Source of the DNA: Marthasterias glacialis
Taxonomy: Eukaryota > Echinodermata > Asteroidea > Forcipulatida > Asteriidae
Direction: 5' to 3'
Assembly (NCBI GenBank): GCA_911728455.2
Contig: OU452231.1
Coordinates: 18,123,838 to 18,187,837 of the forward strand
Length of the DNA: 64,000 nucleotides
Shown here in pieces: positions 47,761 through 60,900 of this stretch. Numbering within the stretch: position 1 is the stretch's first letter; each line of letters starts with the position of its first letter. The position numbers and the translations under genes are program-made. The notes under the pieces are model-generated. The model had not been told where the DNA came from and ran no database searches. It saw nothing but the letters and a program-made list of their open reading frames with translations.

Positions 47761-50700
47761 ACATCATTATGTGTGATTCATGAGAGTGAATGTGATGCAT
47801 GTTGAATGTTTAGACAATTATAACATACCGTTAAATATCAGACTCGTTATTCCATACGTCACCATACCGGGATGTATGTGAAGAGACACCCGTCACAATG
47901 ATGGGGAGAATTAGGTTGATTGTGGATATAGTAAACTTGTCTTGATAATTTCTCTTGCAAAAAAAAACGACTTTTAGTGGATGTCATGATGATTAATAAC
48001 GCCAGAACGGCTTATTGTACCAAAAGAGGTCCACTTTCATGATGATTTTCTCGGCAAGACGACTTACTGAACCAAAGAAGCCGACTTACTACCATAATTA
48101 TCAGTTTCATTATTAAGTCGTCTTGGTGTAATACACATCAGGACAAGTCGACATCTTACTTTCAGTAAGTCGTCTGGGTGAGAATGTTATCGGGACAAGT
48201 CGACATGATCTCCTTAGCTGAAGTTGCATACGGCACCTCTGGAGCTCCATGTGACCTCATGCCACCATTTTATTTTGTTAACAATGAAAACATAACTAGT
48301 TTGGCGGAAAACTTGTGGTTCGGTTCGTGCATTCCACACTCAATAAGTCTTTTCAATAGATCTTTATGTACGCCGCCATTTTGTTTCAAATCGGCTATCT
48401 GTCGGCCTTCGGCGAAACCAGGGCTTCGGCTTCGTCTCGACCACAAGGCCCCGTCCGTCCACGGAGACCCCCGTTCCAAAAGAACATGCTTTCAAAATCA
48501 CTTGAAGGAGCCAAAGCTCTAGCCTAAGCCGTAGCAGAAGCCAAAATCCGTGGTTTAAGCCATTGATAATGCTTGTTTGACCTCAATGAGGGCGCTATAT
48601 AAAGAGTTGGGATGGGCTCGTGATAGTCAAAAAAATAAATACGGTCTACTTCTACCTTCAGAAAAAGAGGAAGGAAAAACTATGGACCCCTGCAACCATG
48701 TTGCTTTCCTTACATTCTAATCATTGTATAATTAAACCAAGGCCCAAGTACAAGATAGTCTAGTACCCAATAATGACCAGGGGAAAATTTCACTGAGCTC
48801 ATTGACGGTAAGCAAAACTGTCAGCTTACTGTAGCAGAAAAATTTGCCAAAAGTGCTAACCTATTTCACGGGTTAGCAAAAAAATTAGGAGACCAGCAGG
48901 TTGCGCTTTCACCATGGAATTGCATTATCACGTCATTTTTTGTTTGCTTAGATAAAGCATTGGAATTCTGTTCGGCCGTATCCCAATTACTTGGCCACGG
49001 TCGTAAATAACACACAAGCCAATGGGAATTGACAAGCAGCCCCTAGCTAGCGGCTTCTTTAGAGGCACCCACGTTATTTCCAGCCATAGCTCATGAATTC
49101 GGACACGGCCGTAGCTTTCCTTTTCCCGTTAGCAGCGCTATGAAAGTGAGTTGTTAAAAATGTACTTTTTATATGAAATCACTGTTTTTTGCTGCAAATG
49201 TTTTGATAAATTCATATTTAGGTCAAAGGCATGTTTTTCTCTTCAATTTATTACTAACTTTCACGGTCACTCCAGGCGTGATCGTTATACCACACACCAC
49301 TATTTTTATTTTGCTGTAGTAATTTGCAAAATTGTTGATTGCATACCAGACGGGGGAAAAATGGCTCAAGAATGCAAATGGATCTCGGAGAGCTTGCGGT
49401 CTAGGCGAGGGTTACACGATTAAGATCCAGCTAGCGGTGTGATTTGCAATCCTCATGACTGTCAAGCTACGCAATGCTTCTTCGTCACATCCCCTGTGTG
49501 CGATCACAGTTATAAAGTTACCATTCAATAAGGGGACAGACTATTACACTCCTTCAGCCTCTGTTTCGTATACGTACATTGATGCAAGTGGAGAAACAAT
49601 ATGTCTGCATCAATGGGTTTAACACGGAACACCACCCCCAACTGACAGCTTCTCTTCAGGAAAGATGCGTCAAATTTGTACTTTTCAATACACAAAAAGT
49701 TTCCCTATTATAGATGTACATGAAATATTTACCCAATTACGTTAGACATTTGAGGCATCTCGAATACCCAAACAATATTGTGACAAAAAAATCAATCTTA
49801 ACCTATAAATAGAAGATCGAATAAACTCCACGAAGACTGAGCTCTTATTGGTTAAGTCTGCAGGATTTCTTTCGTCGCGGCAGAAATTTGTATCGGAAAG
49901 CCTAACGCCGCGTCCAAATCAAGCTACGTATTTTCGTTGATCCGGCCATTGCCAATGCAGAAGCTATTCATTCGGACACAGCCTTACGGTTTAACTTGGG
50001 GCGTCCATTATAGCGCAGTCTTGTTTCTCCTCTCATTAAAACCGACCTAACGAAACCGAGGCTGGAAGGAAACAAGTAGTCGGATCCTCGTTTAGTGTAA
50101 CGAAAATCAGTTCCGGTATTCATTATATTGCACACACCCATAATGGGAACACGACATCGATGGTGCCATCATGATAATTGCGGGGTAGGAGTGTGGCATC
50201 TGCAAAGATCTTTCCGTATGTTCAACTCACATAATTGAAATGACATTCTCAATAATTGTAGACTTGCACTACACGCTGATATACTTTAGATGGAATACAT
50301 TTGATAGAGAATGCGCAACGAGCGTCACCCCAAAAATATGCAACTATTGAAATCTTCTACATGCATCAGACATTTTTTAACAATTAAAGCAATGTGCCAT
50401 TACAAAAACGCAATCGTGCATGGATTTTTTTAGTGACGTGAACGGCATTTTGACGTCATCATTTTCGGGGTGTTCTTTTAGCAATTTCTCGGGAAACGTT
50501 AGTTCTAACTTCACAAGGCAGGGAACTTCGTTGAATGCGTTTTGTGCTGGCTATATTGTTTAAACTACAAGTTCCCTTAGGCATTGGTCGTGAATGAAAG
50601 TAGAATGATACTTAAATCAATATCACGGGTGCTTTTGGTTTAGTGTTTGTGCTGATCATTCGGCAAGGAAAACCCAGGGTATCATGTACAATTTGAAACA

Positions 50701-50958
50701 CTGTTTTCTGGTACAAGATGCCCTCTTACACCACCTTGCTCCAAAAATGCAGGCGCGTTTCTGTATCATGTTGACAAACGGAAAACTGTATTTATATGGA
50801 TTATAAATCTACGTTAGTATTCATGGCTGCATGCAGCAAAGGGAAAGATCTAGGCCTGGCCCTTGACCATCAGCCCTCTACTCGTCCCCAGGGGCTGAAC
50901 ATTCTTCCATTGAGTCAATTTTAACATGTGTTGTCTTTCTGTTTGCATCATCCTGCAG

Positions 50959-51749
50959 GTTACGGTAACATAGCACCAGTCACGACTGGCGGTCGAGTTT
51001 TCTGCATCATCTACGCCGTCTTCGGCATTGCAATGCTACTCCTGGTGCTCGCTAGCATTGGATCGCTCTTCGCCCGCGGTGCTACTTTAACGTACCGCCT
51101 CCTCCACTTGAATATTCAAATGGCAAAGGGACTAGCCCCGCCCCCAAAGAAGACGAAGAAGTTACGACCAGTCCGTGTGCCGGCTCCGGGCGAACAAAGG
51201 GACAGCGCCGAGGAACAGGGCATGCAGTTGCAAAGCCAAGAGGACAAACGCCCCGATATGGACGATGTGATACGGGACATTTGGAGTAACGATCCAGAGA
51301 TACCTCAAGGCGATACACCTCCCATGAGGGTTATGAACCTCAAAGAGCCTCGCGGGGATGATGGCGGGCACGCTAAGAATAAACCCGAGGCAAGTGCCGG
51401 GGAGGAAGCGGGTGATGAAGAGGAACAGGTTGATATACCACTAAGCATCGTGCTGGTGTTTGCCTTGATGTACGTGTGTTTACTCGCGGGCCTACTGTCC
51501 CTCTGGGAGGAACAGTGGGACTATTTTGAGGCCTTCTACTTCTCCTTTATCACCCTCACCACCATCGGTTTCGGTGACTTGACACCCATGCACCAAAAGA
51601 ATCTCCTGGGCTGCACGTTCTTCATCTTACTCGGCATGGCCATCATGTCTATGTGCATTGCGCTTGCGCAGGAGATTATCATGAAGAAAGTGGCGTGGAT
51701 CAGCCAGAGGGTAGGCGTGGCACTCATCAAGGCCAAACCCGCATCGTAA
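50959..51749 (+). CDS. K2P potassium channel, common C-terminal exon
   Basis: The acceptor is strong (pyrimidine tract TGTTGTCTTTCTG, then TCATCCTGCAG|GT). Joined in phase 1 to exon 1A or 1B it restores GYG and adds 262 residues: filter 1 YGN; M2 (about 12-38 of this part); a 120-residue charged cytosolic loop with a KKTKK cluster and an acidic EEAGDEEEQ end; M3 (159-182); pore 2 with TTIGFGD (200-206); M4 (214-240); and a 22-residue tail ending IKAKPAS. The long M2-M3 loop and very short tail resemble TRESK (KCNK18) and some nematode TWK channels, rather than the TREK or TASK groups with long tails. Two different filters (TIGYG, TIGFG) are normal for the family. The exact subfamily is uncertain. 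Confidence 0.93.
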
Positions 51750-51769
51750 CATAACAGTTGGTTTTGCCA

Positions 51770-51793
51770 AATAAACAAAAAAAGCAAAATAAA
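51770..51793 (+). terminator. Candidate polyadenylation signals of the K2P gene
   Basis: AATAAA occurs at 51770-51775 and again at 51788-51793, 21 and 39 bases after the stop codon. Use of either would give a very short 3' UTR. Further AAATAAATAAA lies at about 51892-51902. Confidence 0.5.
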
Positions 51794-52605
51794 GGAGCAA
51801 GATATTGCTTCCCGCGTTTAAACAAGACAAACGGCATTTGAAAGAGAAACGCAGAAGGTGCGGTTACGCCGGGCGGGGACCTGCTTTATTTAAAAAATAA
51901 ATAAATTGAGAAAACCCCCAGAACCAAGCCGAACAGGTATATGCAGGGTCACGATGGTTATGGGTACAACGCATGCGTGCGACATGAATCATTAATTGGT
52001 ACACGTTTTTAATGACAGTAGGCCTACCCTTTCGGAGCGCGGTTGCACGCACAACGTGGCAAAATAATACGCGCACTCCGCCAATCAAACGGCAAGGAAT
52101 GCGTGAGTGAGTTATTATACTAGCCAATGAGGCTTAACTTGGAACTGTTCATGTGAGTACAAGTCTGTAGCGAAATTAGGGCTGTACACAATGGCCCAAG
52201 TGTACACAAGAAAAGGGTAGTTTGAAAAATCGGTCGTCGGTGTGTGTTTGTGGTGTGGTGGGTGGGTGGGGTCCGGCCCCCCCCCTTGACCCACCCCGTG
52301 CCTGGATTATCTCAAGATGTGTTCATCCAGCAACCGTGATGTTAAATTTATGAAACAAACACTGTAAATGTTGTGTACACAATTGTTAAGATATTTGTAT
52401 GAAATATAAATAATTTACCGAAGTTACACTGGTACTTCACAATCTGGATCCCTACTAGTAGGGAAGTCAATCCTTTCTACACAAAAGAAATGTACATAAT
52501 GCTTTGTACCTACTGCACATTAATTTCTTAAGCCGGATTGTGGAATTCCTCATGAAACATAAGAACTGTACCCGAAAACGCCCAGTATCACTGTACATCT
52601 TCCCC

Positions 52606-52623
52606 GGGGTGGGTGGGTGGGGG
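52606..52623 (+). other. Short-loop G-quadruplex motif
   Basis: GGGGTGGGTGGGTGGGGG has four G runs with single-T loops, the arrangement expected to fold most stably. A similar but weaker run lies at 52255-52272. Both are downstream of the K2P stop; no role is evident. Confidence 0.55.
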
Positions 52624-55339
52624 CGGAGTTCATGCAGACAGCCATATCCTTCGGCTGCAGCTTTCACATTAATTAATGACAAAAGTAGCCGAAACATTTT
52701 ATATAGCTAGCACCCCCACCCCCTCCCCCACAAAATCATATTTAATATGAAAAAAGCTCTAAGGCACTTGGTGCTTTTTCAAGACCTGGGCTTTGGCTCT
52801 AGGTCTGGCTTCTGTTTGATGATGGAAACACCGTTACAAAATGTACATTGCTCCAAAACAGACGACAGAGCCTAAGAGCCAGAACCCAAGCTTTGTTTTG
52901 AAACGGGCCTTTGGTGTCGATCTGTGTCACATGGTGTTATTGTTTGTGTCCAATGCTGGCATAGAGGGCGTACACGGCGTGAGACGCACAATGAAGATCA
53001 ATCACAACGTTCTCCTGTTTGTATTTTATATCTAACGAACGATTTTTCTGCTATTTACTGTTTAATAATTAATGGAAGATGACTGATGTTAATTGAAAAT
53101 ACAACATTGCTGTGCAAATTGCATGAATTACAATTACAAGGTACAGATGAGTGCGGGACAGAAGTGGACTTCATAAATATTTTTTGGAAAGAACATTAAT
53201 TTGATTATAAAAGCCAAATCATGTAATTTTGAAATTAAACTTTTGATCTGGTGGCCTTCAATTATCACGTAAAAGAGTTTATGGTATATTTCATTTAGTT
53301 ACACATTGGCAAGTCATTTCAATTAAAAGTCAGTGTGAAACACTATTTAAAAAAAAATTGCTTGTGCTTGACAATTGAGGGCGCTTTTCATGTGTGTCAC
53401 GTGCTCAGCGAATTACACATGTGCACACAAAACAAACCAACGCCCCACAAGCATGAGCTGCCGAGTCCGTGAACATTCTGCGAATTTGCCATTCTTTTTA
53501 AAGCAAGAAAATCAAAAGGTAAGACCATTTTTACTTCCTGGAACAACTAGGGATGCAACCTAGACGTGTCGCAACTCTGGTCTTAAACAATAGGGTTGTT
53601 TTAGGGTTTATTTCAAGGTGTGTTTAGTTGCAACAACGGAAGACCCAAATGCATGTTAAAATGTAGCCCCTAAACTTGGATAAGTGCAGATAATTATCGA
53701 GTGAGTGGACTCTTATTGACACATTCTTGTCACTACTTATGGGATCGTTAAAATGGAACAATATTGCACCCAGCCAAAGGGGCACTGAAGTGGGGTGCCA
53801 TACATTGCATTATTGTGCTGTATACTGTATTATAATACTAACAAATATGCATATACATGTGTTTATTTGCAAAAGTTACACAAATAAATTATAAACAAAC
53901 GTGAAGACATTCACAAAATTTGCCAATCAAAACTGAGACTTAAAACTGAATATTGGACAATGAGATGTGAGTTTGGCACCCAGTTACAAAAAATCTATTC
54001 ATGGACAGTTCAATGTCCTCAAGCAATAAATCTTCATTAACAAATGTGCCGAAATGTAAAAATGAAATGAACTAAAGCATATATTAAAAACATATTTTTA
54101 GATATGAAACCTGATACAGAGCCTTTTCTATTAATATACCTTGTTACCTGTGATATCATGGTTACAAAAGAGCCACAGTGCCAGGCGAAACCTGAAAAAT
54201 AATAACATCGTACAATTTTATGGAGATTGCACCATACAAGTTCGATTTCGAATTTGGATTAAAAAAAGTGCATATTTCAAAACTTGTACATCTGGAATTT
54301 AACAGTTCTTGATACAATTAAAATGGAAAAAAAGAATGATCAGTGTAATATTTTGCCTGCCAGGGCATGCCCTGGAGTACAAAATGACAATGTTTATTTG
54401 CATGTAGGGATGCCGCTCGATTCCTGCACAAACTACAAGTTACTATCTTGCCTTGATTTCTATCGGATTGTAAACCAAACTAGAACATTTGTTAAAAATG
54501 TTGAAACTTTCTTGCATTAATGAAACTATTCTTGTGAAGTTTGGATTGATTGTACACGTATTTGTCTGAATTCTCCGCAAGTCACGTGCATGCATTTACC
54601 TTTGAATAATAATCTACAAAGTGCAATTATTACTGGATTGTTGTAAAATAATTTATAATAAAACTGTTAACCTAAGGTTTTGGGGTATGTAATGAGTTTG
54701 TAATGTAATGAGTTTGTTGGACTGTGTGTTGGTGGTCCTTGACCATCGGCAGTCGTAAGATGTTTTCAAAATGAACCATCCTTGGCCTTGTTAATTATTA
54801 AAAAAGGGTCACCTTTGTGTAAACCCTACATATATTTAGTTCTGCATAATTTATGTTTGTCTACGACAGTTTAAAGAAGTCATTGATAGGGCTAACCCAA
54901 CCCATGTTACACCATCTGTTTGCATGTGTGTATTTGTAATTGTTTTGACTATGAGCATACAAGCAAATGATTAGAAGCGCATTGTATTAAGCCATCTTAG
55001 TTCCCGAACCCCGCACCCCGGTTAAAATCAGTGTATCCAAACCAAGGCTGGAAGGGTTGAACAAAAGTGTGAGCCTCTTTTAGTCCAGATGACTTTTTAG
55101 TGCTATTGCACTGGGAACACGACACCGGTGGTAATGGGGTTACATTATTAAAATAGACGGGGCAGTTTTGGTTTTGAGAAAGTGAATGACCTAGCATCGC
55201 TTCCTAACATCAGTTTATTATCATTAAAAATGACCTCTGACCTTTTGAATAATAATACCGGAGTCTTAGCGCACGTATCTACCAACAATTAGGTACTCGA
55301 GGCGCTTAATATAAAGGCAGGTTTTTGAAGTTTTTGAAT

Positions 55340-55655
55340 TATGAGACCTATTTATGTAGCACCTTATAAGGGTTTACAAGGTGCTACGGCGCTCTCAGCA
55401 GCTACTGCCAGAAACACCGGGGCAAACCCTTTCTCTAAGCGATAAGTGTAACTGGGTTCTTTTACGTGCATCACACAACACACAGGACCAACGGCTTTAC
55501 GTCCCATCCGAAGGACGAAGCAATAATTGTTAAGTGTCTTGCTTAAGGACACAAGTGCCAAACCCGGGATTCGAACCCACACTCAACTGATCAGAACACC
55601 AGAGCTTGAGTTCGGTGCGCTTTGTCTTTACTTAATTGACCACATTCACCTGAAG
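55340..55655 (-). mobile_element. tRNA-derived SINE, long copy
   Basis: On the minus strand a perfect B box GGTTCGAATCC (55577-55567) sits in a tRNA-like head. The body follows with CACTTGTGTCCTTAAGCAAG, TTCGGATGGGACGTAAAGCC, GGTCCTGTGTGTTGTG and a tail near ATAAGGTGCTACATAAATAG. The family is the same as at 45735-45852. Elements of this type are common in marine invertebrate genomes. Confidence 0.7.
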
Positions 55656-57900
55656 TCATTAACCTATACATCTTGGTTGTGTCATTTGGGGGTCAGATTT
55701 CCTGTGTTATTATTGTGGAGGGCACATTTGAGGCGAAGCGCACGGTTAGATACACACCATAATCTTTGTGTGTAATTTCACTCACAATATGCCACATACA
55801 CCACGGATACTGTATAGCCGCATGTAGTTTCAGTGCAACATTGTTGATTTCGTGTTTGTGGATACAATGTATATTCGGGTTGTAATCGTTACGATTCATC
55901 ACTTGGATTGTCTAAATTAAAATAATCTCCTCTGGTTTGAACATCTTTTTCCAGTGTACCTCGACACTTCTGCACTAGTACTAGCCCTGTTTTCACCATT
56001 CGTTCACAAAGGGATATTATTCAGGGATAGTCAAGTCATATATCATACAAGTACAGTATTTAAAGAAATAAAGAGAACTTTCTAAATGAAATGATTGTCT
56101 CCCCCGGCGAACGGTATTCTCTGTTGCCACGAAGTATTTTTTCCCCCAAACGCTGGAAACTTTCATAGAGGGCGCAAAGCTCTGATAATAGGTGACATCG
56201 TTGGGACCAGCGAGGCCTACATAACAAGTTGGCAGGCTCGGTGTCGTAGTGGATTTGATATCATGAACAAAGCTATGTATTGTACAATGTACCTGTATTC
56301 TTTTTGTATATTGTGGGCTTTTCTCAATAAAAATAAAAATGTAGACTCCCTTTATGAAAGTTGTGTGGTGCGCTCAGAATCTGTTATAATTACAAATGTC
56401 TTATTTTGTAGCTGACCGCACAATAGGGGGAGTGGCTGATGGTCAGATTTAGGGTAGAGTTAGGGTTGTATGCAATGGCGTAACTACGGGGTGCCCCCCC
56501 CCCCCCTCAGTTCGAAATCTAGACTTTTGAGATTAAAAGTTACCATAATGAAGTAAAGTTTTTTGTAGTAATATCAATGTTTTTAAGACTATTTTTTTTT
56601 ACACACAAACAATGTATTTTTTACCTCCATGTCAGATTATTTTCAAGAAAAAATAGTAAATGGCATAACAAGAGCGCTGAAAGAGGCATGGTTAGGAAAA
56701 TTACAAACAGAAACTAGTTTTGAGTGGCCCAAATGCCTCCTAGAAAAAATGGTGCACCCCTTGTGCCTCCCCTAAAATTTCCCAGTTATGTGAATTTCAT
56801 CCCCATGATCCCCTGCATCTCAACCCAAACATTACCAAGGTTTCCGCATGCATTCTTGCCAAACTCCACCGCGACGAGTCCTCGTAACAATTGCCTGTTA
56901 AAATGGTACAGCGCCCTCTGTTGATGAGCTTTATTTGCGTCTCTGATAATAAACCAGTCACCAATCCCTAGTTACAGTAGGCTAAAACAAGTGAGGGTTT
57001 ACTTTAAAATTTCACGCGCTGCACGAGAGTATTTCATCCGTAATTGTAACCATGAATTTCTTCCTTGATAATGTAATTAAATTTCCCTCTCTGGTGAGTC
57101 CAACCGAAAGTCTGGCCTGTGTCTGATCTGGTGCACGGCCAGGTAATATGCATTTTGCTCCAAATACCGTTTTTGTTTTAAATACATGAAAAATTTAAGA
57201 AATAATCGGCCGCCTAATGTTCGGAACATTCGAGAAGATAGTGTATTATATTACCAGCGGGTTTTATGAGGGTTTTTTTCCCATGAAACTGTACATTTAT
57301 AATTCCACATAACTTGTCGGTCTGTTACGAAGTCGGGAGAAATGAAATCTGCAGGACCGTTATGTTTCAACGGCGCCCTCTATTGGTGAAAAACAAACTG
57401 TCCATTTAGTCTGGTTCTCTGGGGACCAGACTTAGCGCGCAAGCCGTACGTGTGAATTTAATGTAAATTTGCAACCATTTCACCGAAATATCTATGAAAT
57501 ATTAATAATAGTGAGAAAGCAGTTAATGAATTTTAAACATTTCCCCATAGAGCCGTTAATTTGCAATTGGTTATTATTGTGTTTAAAACTTAAGGGATAG
57601 GGCAGTAAGGCATGCGATGTTTCTCTATGAACGATATACATGTAGTGTAGTATAAGAGCCAAGTGTGTTCGCGAATCCAATCACGGTTCATGTCCCAGTG
57701 CAAGCACCCCCCCCCCCCCGCAACAATCACACAATTAAACAAACAAAAATTGTTGATACAAACCAGAACACAAAACAGGCAAACACAAGCACGCACAGCC
57801 AAAAAAACAGACCTACACAAACAAGCACAGACGGACAAAGACAACACAAAAAGTGCCACCATCAGTGCAGTGACAACAAACATTGATTTCATCTCTCTTT

Positions 57901-60900
57901 TGAATATTTGGTGGCCCTGAAAAGGGCCAGAAAAAAAGGAAGGAAAAAAACTGATGGAAGATGACAATCTTGAAGAGGAGAAATTACTCTGGTGATTACT
58001 TGGCTGCTGCTGATGTTCTCAAGTCCTTTTCTTGTAACCATGCCAACATGGTCTGCATCGTTAAAACGATGGGTTGGAGTGTCTTTTTTCACTTGGAGCA
58101 TGGACAGTTCTTTCAGAAAAAGTGATTTCTTGTAAAGACTGATGTTTTAGCAGTTTTCTACCGATGTGGAGGAGCTGAAAGCTGATACGGAAATCTCCGA
58201 CCTTGATTCGGGTACTGCCTTGACGATGCAAATATTGCATTAGGAATGCTCTTTTTGGATATATTATTACATTATATTAGGCCTACTATGTTAATTATCT
58301 CCAATTAAATCTTTTAGGAACAAAACAAAAATACAAGATCAACTACTTACGTACAACTAAGCAGCATCTATTTATAGCATGATTAGAAGAAGACCAATCT
58401 TTGGAATAGATTCATCAAAGATGAATGTCCTTACAGATCATTAATGATATGAACCAGCATACCATTCACAAAAGTTCAGCACATAGAGATGAGATTTACA
58501 ACTACAAAGATAGAGTAGAGAATAAAGTGAACAAATTACAAGTGAAAATTCACCCACCTAATATTTTTTTTATCACTGACCCAAACATTGTGTTCCTGAA
58601 GTCAGGCATGCAACTGCTTTTTTTGTCAAAACAAGAGGAAAGTGCCAGGTGCAGCAAGACTTTGTACTGAGTTTTTAAATTTTCAATGGCACAGCTGAGA
58701 AACCAAAATGTAGGAAATTAGCTGACAAATTGCATGACTGCGTAAGCTAAGTCTTAAATTCTTAAATGTTGATTTTCACAATCATTTATTATTTGTTTCC
58801 ATAAATTGTATTAGTCAATCTGCTGAAAGATTTAAACACTTGTAAATTGTTCAAACTAACAGGGAGGCACACTTCATTAAGAACCAGGCTTTTTGTATTT
58901 TGATAAAGCCAACCAAAACATCAACTAATTCTGAAATATCTGAGTTTTTCTCTTTTATGTATTTCGTTAAATAAAAACAGCACCAGCCAAGACTGAATGC
59001 CAAGTAAGTTCACTGGATATCTTTCCAAACAACAAAGAAATCTGTAATTTTACACAGGAAATGTTTGTCTCTTACTAAAGCGTGCATCCAGGCCCCTCCA
59101 ATAAAACAATAAACAGCAAAGACAGAGGAAAGGTCACTTTCTGATAGCACTGGCAGAGTAAGGTTTCATAATTTAAACCGGTAAATAGATTCGGTTTCAA
59201 ACAATGGCCATGAAATTTGAATATAATAGAACTCTTGAGGGCATCAAACTGCCTTTCTTGTGTCATGTGATAAACAAACCTTGAACTGTGCATAGATGGA
59301 GGTCTATGAACTGTGCGAACAGCCAGTGACGTTTCGTCTGTCTTTACATTGACAATTACATCTAATTATCTACATGTTGTAAAACTTAATGGTCTGAGGT
59401 GATCAATAGAGTTACCAAACAACTATATATTTAAACTAATTTTGACCTTTTTTTCAAGGTTTTTCTTTGTGGCATGGTGCAGCAGCCATTCCATGAAAAC
59501 TTTGCATCACCAGAGTTTTGGGTTGTGTGGGAAAAGTAAAGAGAAGAGAACCGGTTTAGGATAGAAGACATAAAACAAAACAAACGTAACACACAGTCGC
59601 TACAAAACGACGTCATGATCACAAGTCAACATGGTCATAATTAAAAAGATTCAATTGTGTTTTACTTGTAAAAATGTAGCGCCAATAACTACCCCATCAC
59701 CCATCCAATGTTTTCCTAACTTGGTTTTCAAATCACATTTTTACATCTTGAGGTATTCCTCCCAAACCCGACCTGAAAAAAACCCATAAAAAGCCAAAAT
59801 TTTATTATAAAAGCCCTTATTAAAAAAAATTTCATTGTCATGTCGTTTTGTATAGACTGAAAGCACACAATCACATAGTATTTAATTAATCAAATTCAAG
59901 TGAAAAGCATAAAATGGTGTAGGACGAGAATTTCTAGTTTCAATAATTTCTGATTTGTCTTCAGGCACTGGCAGAAGGACAAAGTGGAAAGATTTTGATT
60001 CTATTGTTTCAAATTCAATGATATTGGGTCATTGCTTTGGAATGTTTCAAAAAAAAAGTTTGAGCTATGAAATGTTTATAATAATCACTTAATATCAATC
60101 ATGGAAACTGTATTTTTGTAAAACAAATAACTAAATGATCTGACGAGGTGTTTGCATTGTCCTTTTACTGGAATGATGGGTTATTTTTATGCTTTTCACC
60201 CGATACATAATTCACTAAAAATACAATACAGTAAATCAAACCGAATTCAACAACATGGCAACTTGAAGCTTTAAAATTGCACATTCATGTATTGTCTACC
60301 TTGGGCTGTTCTATGCTTGGCAATTGTTCAGCCATTGGTGAACAGTCTTTCTCAGTGTGAACTTAAATCCAATTTTGAATGGAAATGGAGAAGAAAATTT
60401 TTTAATCTTTGGTCATTATTTCCACAATGTACAGGGTCAGGGAAAAAATACCCTCCCTTCACGGACTTTGCAAAAACACATCCTGCAAATGATAATCTGA
60501 AGAAGTCTTTTTTCTCTAATCAATCATCGACCCGTCAAATGGCTTTTTATTTTGATTGCCCTGCTAGCAAACTCTAGAGAAATGGTAGCAGAGCACAGCA
60601 CAGATCTTTTTAAAGGGATCGTCATATTCTGATCACTGGATTACAAATCCAACACAAAATCAATCTTCCAGCAGGACGGTTGCAAGTTGTCAACACACAC
60701 GAGATAGCACCATACATAAAATGTGCAAATTGCACTAATATATCAGTACTGCTCTGCTCTAGGAGTATTTACATATCAACAGTTTGACAATACATGTACC
60801 TTAAAATAATGTACAACATCATCGTATAAAAATATTCCTCGTATGAAAAAAACAATAATGGCATAATGATGAGCCACTGCTGTCATCCATGGAAATAAAG

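Larger units (their letters stand above)
6944..50958 (+). other. Long K2P intron (isoform A junction), containing exon 1B
   Basis: It runs from the GTAAGT donor of exon 1A to the acceptor TCATCCTGCAG at 50958, about 44 kb. Exon 1B lies inside it and would be skipped in isoform A. From 6944 to about 10289 I see only the tandem repeats at 7952-8985, a C13/A16 run near 9128-9156 and a degenerate MITE near 9230-9390. Any other features are listed separately. Confidence 0.7.
41961..50958 (+). other. K2P intron between exon 1B and the common exon
   Basis: About 9 kb, from donor GTAGGC to the acceptor at 50958. It holds the GTTCC/GGAAC array, the GAGTAC minisatellite, the palindrome at 44866, a MITE at 45128, a SINE at 45735, a ~176-bp duplication at 47465-47760 and repeats near 48000-48190 with AAGTCGTC and GACAAGTCGAC motifs. 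From 49140 to 50950 I see only fragments of the GGCTGGAAGG repeat near 49540 and 50055. Confidence 0.65.
51800..57900. other. Intergenic or 3' flanking noncoding stretch
   Basis: No exon is supported. It contains quadruplex-type G runs at about 52255-52272 and 52606-52623, a SINE at 55340-55655, a C10 run near 56486-56496, a solo MITE terminus (AGTCTGGTTCTCTGG with its inverted partner) at 57407-57432 and a C-run plus CA-rich tract at 57706-57870. Confidence 0.5.

Noticed and set aside
57889..58101. 70-codon minus-strand frame beginning MLQVKKDTPTHRFNDADHVG
   Set aside because: The codons look plausible, but stops bracket it, splice sites are weak, and the end runs into a low-complexity purine-rich tract. 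It is not enough to call an exon.
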